NCBI GenBank assembly: GCA_030622775.1
Contig: JAUXFS010000144.1
Span: 1 to 5,812, forward strand
From: Rhodospirillales bacterium
GTDB taxonomy: Bacteria; Pseudomonadota; Alphaproteobacteria; Rhodospirillales; Defluviicoccaceae
Reading direction: 5' to 3'
DNA length: 5,812 nt
A program made the translations under genes and the position numbers. Below are positions 1 to 5,023 of this stretch, piece by piece. The notes beneath the pieces are model-generated. The model saw only the letters and a program-made list of their open reading frames with translations. It had not been told where the DNA came from and searched no databases. Numbering within the stretch: the stretch's first letter is position 1; the number at the start of each line of letters is the position of its first letter.

Positions 1-671
1 AGCGCGTCGCGGTGGCACGGGCCCTGGCGGTGGAGCCGGCGGTGCTGCTGCTCGACGAGCCGCTCTCCGCACTCGACCTGAAGCTGCGCCAGCACATGCG
101 GGCCGAGCTTCGCTCGATCCAGCAGCGCACCGGCGTCACCTTCATCTACATCACCCACGATCAGGGCGAGGCGCTGACCATGTCCGACCGGGTCTCGGTG
201 ATGTCGCAGGGCGTGATTGAGCAGACGGACGTCCCGGGCAACATCTACAACGAGCCGGAGACGGCTTTCGTCGCCACCTTCGTCGGCGAGAACAATCCGT
301 TCCGCGGCCGCATTCTGGAGATCAGCGGCCGCTACGCGATCATCGATACGCGGTTCGGGCCGATGCGCGGCCGCATCAAGAAAGGACTGGTGCAAGGCGA
401 CCCGGCGATCCTGTTCGTCCGTCCCGAACGCTGCATGCTGACCAACGGTGCCGGCGGCGTCGACAACGTTTTCGAGACAACCATCACTCGGATCGACCTC
501 GAGGGCGCCTACATGAACGTGTTCGCGCGCGGCGAGGGCGGACGGGACCTCATCGTCCATTTGACCAACGACGGCGCCGGAACCGGGATCACCTCCGGTG
601 CGGCGGTGAAGATCGGCTTCAACGCCGACTCCGCCGTGGTGTTGGCGGAAGGAGATTTGGCCAAGGAGTAG
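1..671 (+). CDS. ABC transporter ATP-binding protein, PotA-type (5'-truncated by window edge)
   Basis: This is the ATPase subunit of an ABC importer, which hydrolyses ATP on the cytoplasmic face to drive uptake through the two permeases encoded next. The reading frame is open to the left edge. The first residues read (Q)RVAVARAL, the stretch just after the ABC signature, so the GTG at 12 is an internal valine and not the start. Walker A, the Q-loop and most of the signature lie outside the window. Visible parts are Walker B LLLDEP (about 45-62) with catalytic Glu at 57-59, the D-loop SALD, and the H-loop YITHD with His at 156-158. A C-terminal TOBE-like regulatory domain begins around FVGENNPFRGRI (about 279) and includes FVRPER. 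The 'FVGE.N.F.G' entry into TOBE and the following PotB/PotC-like permeases place it in the polyamine/opine/2-aminoethylphosphonate uptake class. The substrate cannot be read from this subunit. Confidence 0.95.
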   Translation, partial: RVAVARALAVEPAVLLLDEPLSALDLKLRQHMRAELRSIQQRTGVTFIYITHDQGEALTMSDRVSVMSQGVIEQTDVPGNIYNEPETAFVATFVGENNPFRGRILEISGRYAIIDTRFGPMRGRIKKGLVQGDPAILFVRPERCMLTNGAGGVDNVFETTITRIDLEGAYMNVFARGEGGRDLIVHLTNDGAGTGITSGAAVKIGFNADSAVVLAEGDLAKE

Positions 672-676
672 CCGCC

Positions 677-691
677 GCGGCCTTCGGCCGC
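677..691 (+). other. Short GC hairpin after the ATPase stop codon
   Basis: The arms GCGGCC (677-682) and GGCCGC (686-691) pair perfectly around a TTC loop, starting 5 bases after the TAG stop. No T-run follows, so a classical intrinsic terminator is unlikely inside what looks like one operon. It may act as an mRNA-stability or processing hairpin that sets ATPase level apart from permease level. The structure is seen in the sequence; the function is inferred. Confidence 0.5.
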
Positions 692-732
692 CCGGATACG
701 GGGCCGGATACGGGGCGGGGCCGGATACGGGG
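692..732 (+). repeat. Three copies of a 12-bp G-rich repeat, CCGGATACGGGG
   Basis: Perfect copies lie at 692-703, 704-715 and 721-732, with a 5-base CGGGG insert (716-720) between the second and third. Together they fill most of the ATPase-to-permease gap. The array gives four GGGG tracts (700-703, 712-715, 717-720, 729-732) separated by 8, 1 and 8 bases, which could form a G-quadruplex on the coding strand. The last GGGG is part of the probable ribosome binding site of the next gene. Confidence 0.85.
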
Positions 733-734
733 AA
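729..734 (+). promoter_or_regulatory. Probable ribosome binding site of the PotB-like gene
   Basis: GGGGAA lies 6 bases before the GTG at 741 and is the only purine-rich Shine-Dalgarno-like stretch there, which supports the GTG start. It is built from the end of the third 12-bp repeat copy, so repeat-array changes or G-rich structure could alter translation of the permease. Confidence 0.5.
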
Positions 735-740
735 TGTGAA

Positions 741-1856
741 GTGGAAGCACTGCGGGACTTTACCAAGCGTTACGGCATCGCGATGACGACCTACATGCTC
801 GTTGCCTGCGCCGTGTGGATGCTCGGCATGATCATTCTTCCGCAAGTGCTGATGGTCGATTACTCGTTCTGGCATGAGGAGAAGGCGGAACAGTCCAAGA
901 TCGACCAGCGGATCGAGGTGCTGTACATCGACCTGCAGAAGGTTCAGTCGAAGATCCGCGGCATCAAGCGCCAGCAAGCACAACCGCAAGGACAATCGAC
1001 CGCGGATCCGTTTACCGGAAAGGTGGCGGACCCGGCCACGTTGGCGGCCGACCGGATCGCGCTCGAGGCCCGCGAGGGGGAATTCCAGGGCAAAATCGCC
1101 GAACTGGAAAAGACGATGGTCACGCCCGAGCCGATCTACGGCCTGCGCAACTATATCTACCTGTTCACCAACGAGCTGCACCGGGCGATCTTCTTCAAGA
1201 CGATCTGGTCCAGCGTTCTGGTGACGCTGACCGCGCTGGTCCTCTGCTATCCGATCGCTTTCTATCTGGCCAAGGTGGCGCCGGTCGAACGGGCGGGTTT
1301 GCTCATGCTGGGGCTCATCGTGCCGTATTGGATCAACGAGATCCTGCGCACCTTCGCGTGGCTGATGATCCTCGCCTACAACGGGGTGTTCAACAGCGTG
1401 TTCACCGGCCTCGGCGTTATCGACCAACCGATCGAGTTCCTCGACGGCAACCTCGGGGTGCTCATCGGGATGACCTACGCGTACATCCTGTTCATGGTGT
1501 TCCCCATGTACAACACCATGGAGACCCTGGACAAAAACCAGATCGAGGCCGCTCGCGACCTGGGCGCGTCATGGTGGCGCATCCATTGGCGCATCGTCAT
1601 TCCCCATGCCAAGCCGGGAATCGCCGTCGGCTGCATCATGACCTTCATGCTGGCGGCGGGTTCCTACGCGGTGCCCCAGATCCTCGGCGGCAAGACCAGC
1701 CTGTGGTTCACCCAGATCATCTACAACTGGTTTTTCGAAGGCGGCGACTGGAACCTGGGGTCGGCCTACGCCTTCTTGCTGCTGACGATCTGCATCCTGT
1801 TCATCCTGTTCATGATGCGCGTGTTCAAGGTCAAACTCCAAGACATCGCGAAGTAG
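741..1856 (+). CDS. ABC transporter permease, PotB-type, with coiled-coil insertion
   Basis: One of two inner-membrane permease subunits forming the translocation path of the importer. The GTG start is preceded by GGGGAA; an in-frame ATG at 783 (residue 15) is the alternative, but it would remove the short cytoplasmic N-terminus before the first membrane helix. A first membrane segment spans about residues 16-39. Residues about 45-128 are hydrophilic and helix-prone: two heptad-like stretches (about 48-78 and 101-126) are joined by a Gln/Gly/Pro-rich linker, where E. coli PotB has only a short loop. The family fold resumes at YGLRNYIYLF, with further membrane segments at about 151-178, 186-212, 238-258, 294-315 and 341-360. 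The cytoplasmic EAA loop that docks on the ATPase is at about 268-293, with E269-A-A, G275 and P288. At 371 residues it is longer than E. coli PotB (about 275-285), mainly through the insertion. The PotC-like gene follows after 9 bases. Confidence 0.93.
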   Translation: MEALRDFTKRYGIAMTTYMLVACAVWMLGMIILPQVLMVDYSFWHEEKAEQSKIDQRIEVLYIDLQKVQSKIRGIKRQQAQPQGQSTADPFTGKVADPATLAADRIALEAREGEFQGKIAELEKTMVTPEPIYGLRNYIYLFTNELHRAIFFKTIWSSVLVTLTALVLCYPIAFYLAKVAPVERAGLLMLGLIVPYWINEILRTFAWLMILAYNGVFNSVFTGLGVIDQPIEFLDGNLGVLIGMTYAYILFMVFPMYNTMETLDKNQIEAARDLGASWWRIHWRIVIPHAKPGIAVGCIMTFMLAAGSYAVPQILGGKTSLWFTQIIYNWFFEGGDWNLGSAYAFLLLTICILFILFMMRVFKVKLQDIAK

Positions 1857-1865
1857 CATCGGCCC

Positions 1866-3074
1866 ATGAACAATTTCATCGTGCGTTCCCTCGAATCCCT
1901 GACATCGTTCGGCTACCTCGTCATCGTCATCGTCGCGACGGTTCTCGGTTGGGAATACGGAAAGGAGCACGGCTCCGCGTTTTTCGGCATCATCGGCGGC
2001 TTTCTCCTCGGTTTCGTGGCGGCAACGGTGATCTTCGGCTCCGCCCAACTGGCGCTCGGCATCTTCCGCAATACCAACGAACTGCTGCTGATCGAGCGCT
2101 ATGGGCGCGAACAGGCGGAGCAGGTCCTGCGGGTTTCCGAGGCGGCGTCCACGTTCATGGGGCTCAGCGCCAAACAGATCCTGAGCTTCGGCACCAACTT
2201 CTATTTGCTGCTGTTCTTCGGCTATATGTTTCTGCCGCTGGCGTTCATGTTCGTCGCCGCCTTCAACACCCCATCGATCCCCCAGGCGATCCCCGTCGAA
2301 GGGCTGACGTTGCGGTGGTTCGGTGAACTGTTCGACAACGAGCCGTTGTGGTCATCGGTCGTCACCAGCGTGATCATCGGCTTCGGCGTCGTGGTCATCT
2401 CCTTGACCCTGGGGTTGGCCGGCGCGTTGGTGCTGACCCGTCTGCGCACCGGCGCCCGGACCTTCATCTACGCCGTGCTCGTTTCGCCGTTGTTGACGCC
2501 GGGGATTATTCTCGGCATTTCAACCCTGATCTTCTGGAGAAACCTGGGCGTGCCCGGCGGCATTTTCCTCGCCACCATTGCCCAGGCCACCTTCATCTCC
2601 GCCTATTGCATGCTGATGTTCATGGCCCGGCTGCAGCGTTTCGATCCGACCCTGGAGGAAGCCGCCCTCGATCTCGGCGCCTCCCATCAGCAAGTGTTCT
2701 GGAAGATCACCCTGCCTTTCCTCCGGCCGAGCCTGATCACCGGCGGCGTGATCGCATTCCTGCAATCGTTCGAGAACTTCAACACCACCGTGTTCGCGAT
2801 CGGTCCGGACACCACGCTGACCATCAAGATCGCTTCGATGGTTCGCCTCGGGTTAACGCCGGAAATCAATGCGCTGGCGGTGATCTTCATCGTGATGACC
2901 CTCACCATCGCCATCCTCTACGAAATCAAGCGCCGGGCCGAGAAGGCCAGGGACGAGATCCGCAGAGAGCTGGCCAAACGCGAGGACAGGAAGATCACCG
3001 AGCAATCGGCGGAGATCGCCGCCCGGGCGCCCGAGGGGGCGCCTGAGGGGGCGCCTGAGGGGGCGACCGTCTAG
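1866..3074 (+). CDS. ABC transporter permease, PotC-type, with N-terminal membrane extension
   Basis: Second permease subunit of the importer, at the inner membrane. The ATG is 9 bases after the upstream stop with no clear Shine-Dalgarno, so translational coupling to the PotB-like gene is likely. The family core begins near residue 110, with membrane segments at about 110-132, 162-190, 199-222, 231-254, 291-313 and 336-353. The ATPase-docking EAA loop is at about 264-289, with E265-A-A, G271 and P284. Before the core is an extra module: two hydrophobic segments (about 15-30 and 38-68), then NTNELLLIERYG and a polar helix-like linker to about 108. This resembles small two-helix membrane domains of the DUF4282 type, but only by eye. 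After the last helix comes a charged, Arg/Lys/Glu-rich tail (354-386) ending in three PEGA-like tetrapeptides (389-400) encoded by a DNA tandem repeat. At 402 residues it is much longer than E. coli PotC (about 264). Confidence 0.93.
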   Translation: MNNFIVRSLESLTSFGYLVIVIVATVLGWEYGKEHGSAFFGIIGGFLLGFVAATVIFGSAQLALGIFRNTNELLLIERYGREQAEQVLRVSEAASTFMGLSAKQILSFGTNFYLLLFFGYMFLPLAFMFVAAFNTPSIPQAIPVEGLTLRWFGELFDNEPLWSSVVTSVIIGFGVVVISLTLGLAGALVLTRLRTGARTFIYAVLVSPLLTPGIILGISTLIFWRNLGVPGGIFLATIAQATFISAYCMLMFMARLQRFDPTLEEAALDLGASHQQVFWKITLPFLRPSLITGGVIAFLQSFENFNTTVFAIGPDTTLTIKIASMVRLGLTPEINALAVIFIVMTLTIAILYEIKRRAEKARDEIRRELAKREDRKITEQSAEIAARAPEGAPEGAPEGATV

Positions 3075-3094
3075 GAGGCGACCGCCTGAGGGGG
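3028..3094 (+). repeat. 12-bp G-rich tandem repeat across the PotC-like stop codon
   Basis: The unit CGCCTGAGGGGG occurs at 3028-3039 (one mismatch), 3040-3051, 3052-3063 and again, exactly, at 3083-3094. The 19 bases between the last two copies look like decayed repeat: a 15-base segment at 3064-3078 holds the TAG stop and resembles 3079-3093. Because 12 bases equal four codons, the in-gene copies encode Pro-Glu-Gly-Ala repeats at the permease C-terminus, and copy-number slippage would keep the frame. G-tracts of 5, 5, 5 and 6 bases give quadruplex potential on the coding strand, although the last loop is long (26 bases). Confidence 0.85.
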
Positions 3095-3095
3095 G
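3088..3095 (+). promoter_or_regulatory. Probable ribosome binding site of the MetE-like gene, inside a repeat copy
   Basis: GAGGGGGG ends 10 bases before the ATG at 3106 and is the best Shine-Dalgarno-like stretch there. It belongs to the last copy of the 12-bp repeat, so the same repeat family encodes the upstream protein's tail and provides this gene's translation signal. Confidence 0.5.
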
Positions 3096-3105
3096 CCTGA
3101 ACACC

Positions 3106-4149
3106 ATGCTGACCACCACCATCGGATCGTACCCGAAGCCCGGCTATCTCGATATTCCCGACTGGTTCAAGGCCGGAACGGCGACGGCCGATCCGACGGC
3201 GGGCTATGCGGAAGCGATCGAGCGCCTCGGCGAAGGCGCCGAATCCCTGTTCAGGAAGGCGGCGGCCGAGGTCATCGCCGATCAGGTCGATGCAGGCATC
3301 GACATCGTCACCGACGGCGAGGTGCGCCGGGAGAACTATATCCACTACCATTGCCGACATCTCGACGGCATCGATTTCGGCCTGTTGACGGCGAAAACCG
3401 TTCGCGAGGGGGCTTACGAGGCCAGGCTGCCGACGGTCACCGGCGCGATCGCCGCGCGCGAACCGTTTCTGCCCGACGACTGGAGGGCCGCCCAGGCCAG
3501 CACCGATCGTCCGGTCAAGGCGACGATGCCGGGCCCGCTGACCATCTCCGACACCATGGCCAACGCGTTCTACGCCGACACCAAGTCATTGTGCGCCGCC
3601 TTGGCCCAATCGCTCAACAGCGAGGTTCTCGCGCTTGCCGAGGCCGGATGCCGTCACATCCAGATCGACGAACCGGTTTTCGCCCGGCGGACGCCGGAGG
3701 CGCTCGATTTCGGTTTGGACTGCCTCGAGCGGGCCTTTCACCGCTGTCCATCGCAGGTGATGCGAACCGTCCACATGTGCTGCGGATACCCCGACCACGT
3801 GGACGACGAGGACTATCCAAAAGCGCCTCGGGAGTCCTATTTCGAGCTTGCCGAAGCCATCGACCGGTCATCCGTCGACGCCGTTTCGCTGGAGGATGCC
3901 CACCGGCACAACGACTTGACGTTGCTGGAGCGCTTCGCGAGCACCCGCGTGATCCTGGGCGTCGTGGCGATCGCCAGGAGCCGCGTCGAGACCGTCGAGG
4001 AGATCGGCGAGCGCCTTCGGCAAGCCTTGGACCACATCGACGGCGAAAGGCTGATCGCGGCGCCGGACTGCGGTCTCGGCATGCTGGGGCGCGATCTGGC
4101 GCGGGCCAAGCTGTGCAACCTGGCGGACGCCGCCCATTCGCTGCCGTAA
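3106..4149 (+). CDS. Stand-alone MetE C-terminal-domain (cobalamin-independent methionine synthase family) zinc methyltransferase
   Basis: Probably a cytoplasmic zinc enzyme that moves a methyl or alkyl group to or from a thiol, homocysteine being the classical acceptor. The 347 residues cover only the catalytic TIM-barrel half of MetE (full MetE is about 750). It opens with the family hallmark TTTIGSYPKP (3-12), followed by TDGEVRRENY (69-78), MPGPLTISD (141-149) and QIDEP (186-190). The four zinc ligands expected from E. coli MetE are present: H223 and C225 in VHMCCGYPDH, E263 in SLEDAH, and C322 in PDCGLG. The absent N-terminal half contributes to methyl-folate binding in MetE, so the donor may be another compound or a corrinoid protein, as proposed for core-MetE proteins. 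It starts 31 bases after the PotC-like stop and is probably co-transcribed with the transporter. A role in methionine synthesis, in using an imported methylated compound, or in alkyl-thiol transfer (as in epoxyalkane:CoM transferase, same superfamily) cannot be told apart here. Confidence 0.88.
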   Translation: MLTTTIGSYPKPGYLDIPDWFKAGTATADPTAGYAEAIERLGEGAESLFRKAAAEVIADQVDAGIDIVTDGEVRRENYIHYHCRHLDGIDFGLLTAKTVREGAYEARLPTVTGAIAAREPFLPDDWRAAQASTDRPVKATMPGPLTISDTMANAFYADTKSLCAALAQSLNSEVLALAEAGCRHIQIDEPVFARRTPEALDFGLDCLERAFHRCPSQVMRTVHMCCGYPDHVDDEDYPKAPRESYFELAEAIDRSSVDAVSLEDAHRHNDLTLLERFASTRVILGVVAIARSRVETVEEIGERLRQALDHIDGERLIAAPDCGLGMLGRDLARAKLCNLADAAHSLP

Positions 4150-4191
4150 GAGTCCGTCCGAAAACACACCATACGTTTCCGGACGGACTCT
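4149..4191 (+). repeat. Palindromic 43-bp element, copy 1
   Basis: The arms at 4149-4160 and 4180-4191 pair perfectly over 12 bp, and three further A-T pairs follow past a one-base bulge at 4179. A 12-base loop (4164-4175) closes the hairpin. The first base is the last base of the methyltransferase TAA stop, so it could end the operon transcript or protect its 3' end. No T-run follows on either strand, which argues against a standard intrinsic terminator. A 39/43 identical copy lies 98 bases downstream. Confidence 0.85.
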
Positions 4192-4246
4192 AAAGGCGGA
4201 CGGGGCCGGACGGCGCTGCTATTGTCGGCGTAGCGGATCCAACCCG

Positions 4247-4289
4247 AGAGTCCGTCCGATAACACACCATACGGTTTCGGACGAACTCT
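4247..4289 (+). repeat. Palindromic 43-bp element, copy 2
   Basis: Same orientation as copy 1, differing at only four positions (4260, 4274, 4277, 4284). The arms pair from 4247-4259 to 4277-4289 with a single C-A mismatch (4252 with 4284). The loop core AACACACCATACG is identical in both copies. It ends 16 bases before the next start codon, so a folded mRNA leader could influence that gene's expression. Its palindromic, duplicated nature resembles dispersed REP-like or MITE-derived elements. Confidence 0.85.
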
Positions 4290-4296
4290 GAGAGCC

Positions 4297-4300
4297 GGAG
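4297..4300 (+). promoter_or_regulatory. Ribosome binding site of the uncharacterised gene
   Basis: GGAG lies 5 bases before the ATG at 4306 and supports that start; no better in-frame start is visible immediately upstream. It sits just outside the second palindrome, so hairpin formation would leave it single-stranded. Confidence 0.5.
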
Positions 4301-4305
4301 CGGGA

Positions 4306-5007
4306 ATGAAAGTCGTCTTTCGCTGCCCACCCGAGATGGAAGCGATGCTGCCGAAGCCGGTGGCAGCCAAACTGGGGCTGCCGGACTGGTTGAAGCGGAT
4401 GCCGATGCGGGTGTTCAGCGACGACCTCGCCATGGAGGTGATGACGGTCAAGAAGTGCCCGCCGTTCGTCGACGCCATGTCGTACGGTTTCCTGATGCTG
4501 CTGGCCACCGATATCCGGGTCGAAGCCGGCCGCTTCTCCTGGGATTGGGACCCGCCGGCGAACCTGGCCGGCCGGCCGAGCCGTTCGCCGATGACCTTCC
4601 ACGTCAACGATCAAACGGTCGAATCGCCGCTGTTCGAGGAGGACCGCGTCCTGGTGAAGTTCAACAGCTTCTGGGCGATCGAGCTGGAGCCCGGCTGGTC
4701 GCTGCTGGTGACCCACCCGTTCAACCGGCTCGATCTGCCGTTCCGGATGCTGACCGGCCTGGTGGATGCCGATCTCTACAAGGACAACTTCGTCAACTTC
4801 GTCGGCCAATGGCTCGACCCGGCGTTCACCGGCGTCCTTGCCAAGGGGACGCCCATTGCCCAGTGCGTCCCCGTGCCGCGCGGCGACCTCGAACCCGTTT
4901 TCGCCACCCTCTCGGGAGACAGCGCCGAACGGTTCGTGGAGACCCGCGAACACATCCGCGAGGGCCCCGGCGTCTATCGCAAGGCCTACCGGGCGAAGAA
5001 GGGCTAG
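4306..5007 (+). CDS. Uncharacterised conserved-looking protein, possibly DUF6065-like
   Basis: I do not recognise a characterised function. The 233-residue product has no signal peptide or membrane segment and looks like a compact soluble, beta-rich protein dense in Trp, Phe and Pro. Family-like blocks are LPKPVAAKLGLPDWLK (15-30), TVKKCPPFVDAM (47-58), GRFSWDWDPP (75-84), SFWAIELEPGWSLLVTHPFNR (121-141, overlapping DLPFRMLTGLVD to 154) and WLDPAFTGVLAKGTPIAQ (169-186). From memory the pattern recalls a domain of unknown function catalogued as DUF6065; this is unverified. The last block resembles the W-x-DP-G-F-x-G ... G-x-x-I-A-Q segment of the dUTPase/dCTP deaminase fold, but the catalytic segments of those enzymes are not evident. 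It has its own ribosome binding site, follows a 156-bp gap with two hairpins, and converges with the TPR gene across 16 bases. It may not belong functionally to the transporter operon. Confidence 0.8.
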   Translation: MKVVFRCPPEMEAMLPKPVAAKLGLPDWLKRMPMRVFSDDLAMEVMTVKKCPPFVDAMSYGFLMLLATDIRVEAGRFSWDWDPPANLAGRPSRSPMTFHVNDQTVESPLFEEDRVLVKFNSFWAIELEPGWSLLVTHPFNRLDLPFRMLTGLVDADLYKDNFVNFVGQWLDPAFTGVLAKGTPIAQCVPVPRGDLEPVFATLSGDSAERFVETREHIREGPGVYRKAYRAKKG

Positions 5008-5023
5008 GCTAGGACCGTCGGCG

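Larger units (their letters stand above)
4150..4305. other. 156-bp non-coding gap with two palindromes and no clear promoter
   Basis: Besides the two 43-bp palindromes, the 55 bases between them (4192-4246) carry CGGACGG at 4197-4203 and 4207-4213, echoing the motif in the palindrome arms. I found no convincing -35/-10 pair. A promoter for the downstream gene would be expected here if that gene is transcribed separately from the transporter operon, but it could use sequences without a recognisable sigma-70 consensus. Confidence 0.6.

Noticed and set aside
12..671. GTG at 12 as the start of the ATPase gene
   Set aside because: The frame is open to the left edge and the preceding codons continue the family sequence (Q)RV before AVARAL. 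Starting here would leave out Walker A and the signature motif.
692..732. CRISPR-like array
   Set aside because: Units are only 12 bp, directly abutting, with no unique spacers; this is a short tandem repeat.
1328..2326. 332-codon plus-strand open frame overlapping both permease genes
   Set aside because: Its product is rich in Arg, His, Pro and Asp with no recognisable domain, typical of an off-frame reading of high-GC coding DNA, and it spans two well-supported permease genes.
3351..4193. 280-codon plus-strand open frame inside the methyltransferase gene
   Set aside because: Arg/Gly/Ala-rich composition without domains; the overlapping frame carries all MetE-family motifs and zinc ligands.
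4149..4194. Classical rho-independent terminator after the methyltransferase gene
   Set aside because: The stem is strong, but the bases after it are TAAAGGCG-like with no T-run, and the reverse strand also lacks one. It is kept as a palindromic repeat with possible 3'-end function.
4220..4246. Possible promoter with TTGTCG as a -35 element before the uncharacterised gene
   Set aside because: No -10-like sequence is found at a proper distance; the match is too weak to support.
3837..4607. 256-codon minus-strand open frame covering the palindromes
   Set aside because: It runs antisense through the ends of two supported genes and the two repeats; its product is low in family-like pattern and contains translated copies of the palindrome.
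4219..4953. 244-codon minus-strand open frame opposite the uncharacterised gene
   Set aside because: His/Arg/Gln-rich antisense product with no motif, while the plus-strand frame has conserved-looking blocks and a ribosome binding site.
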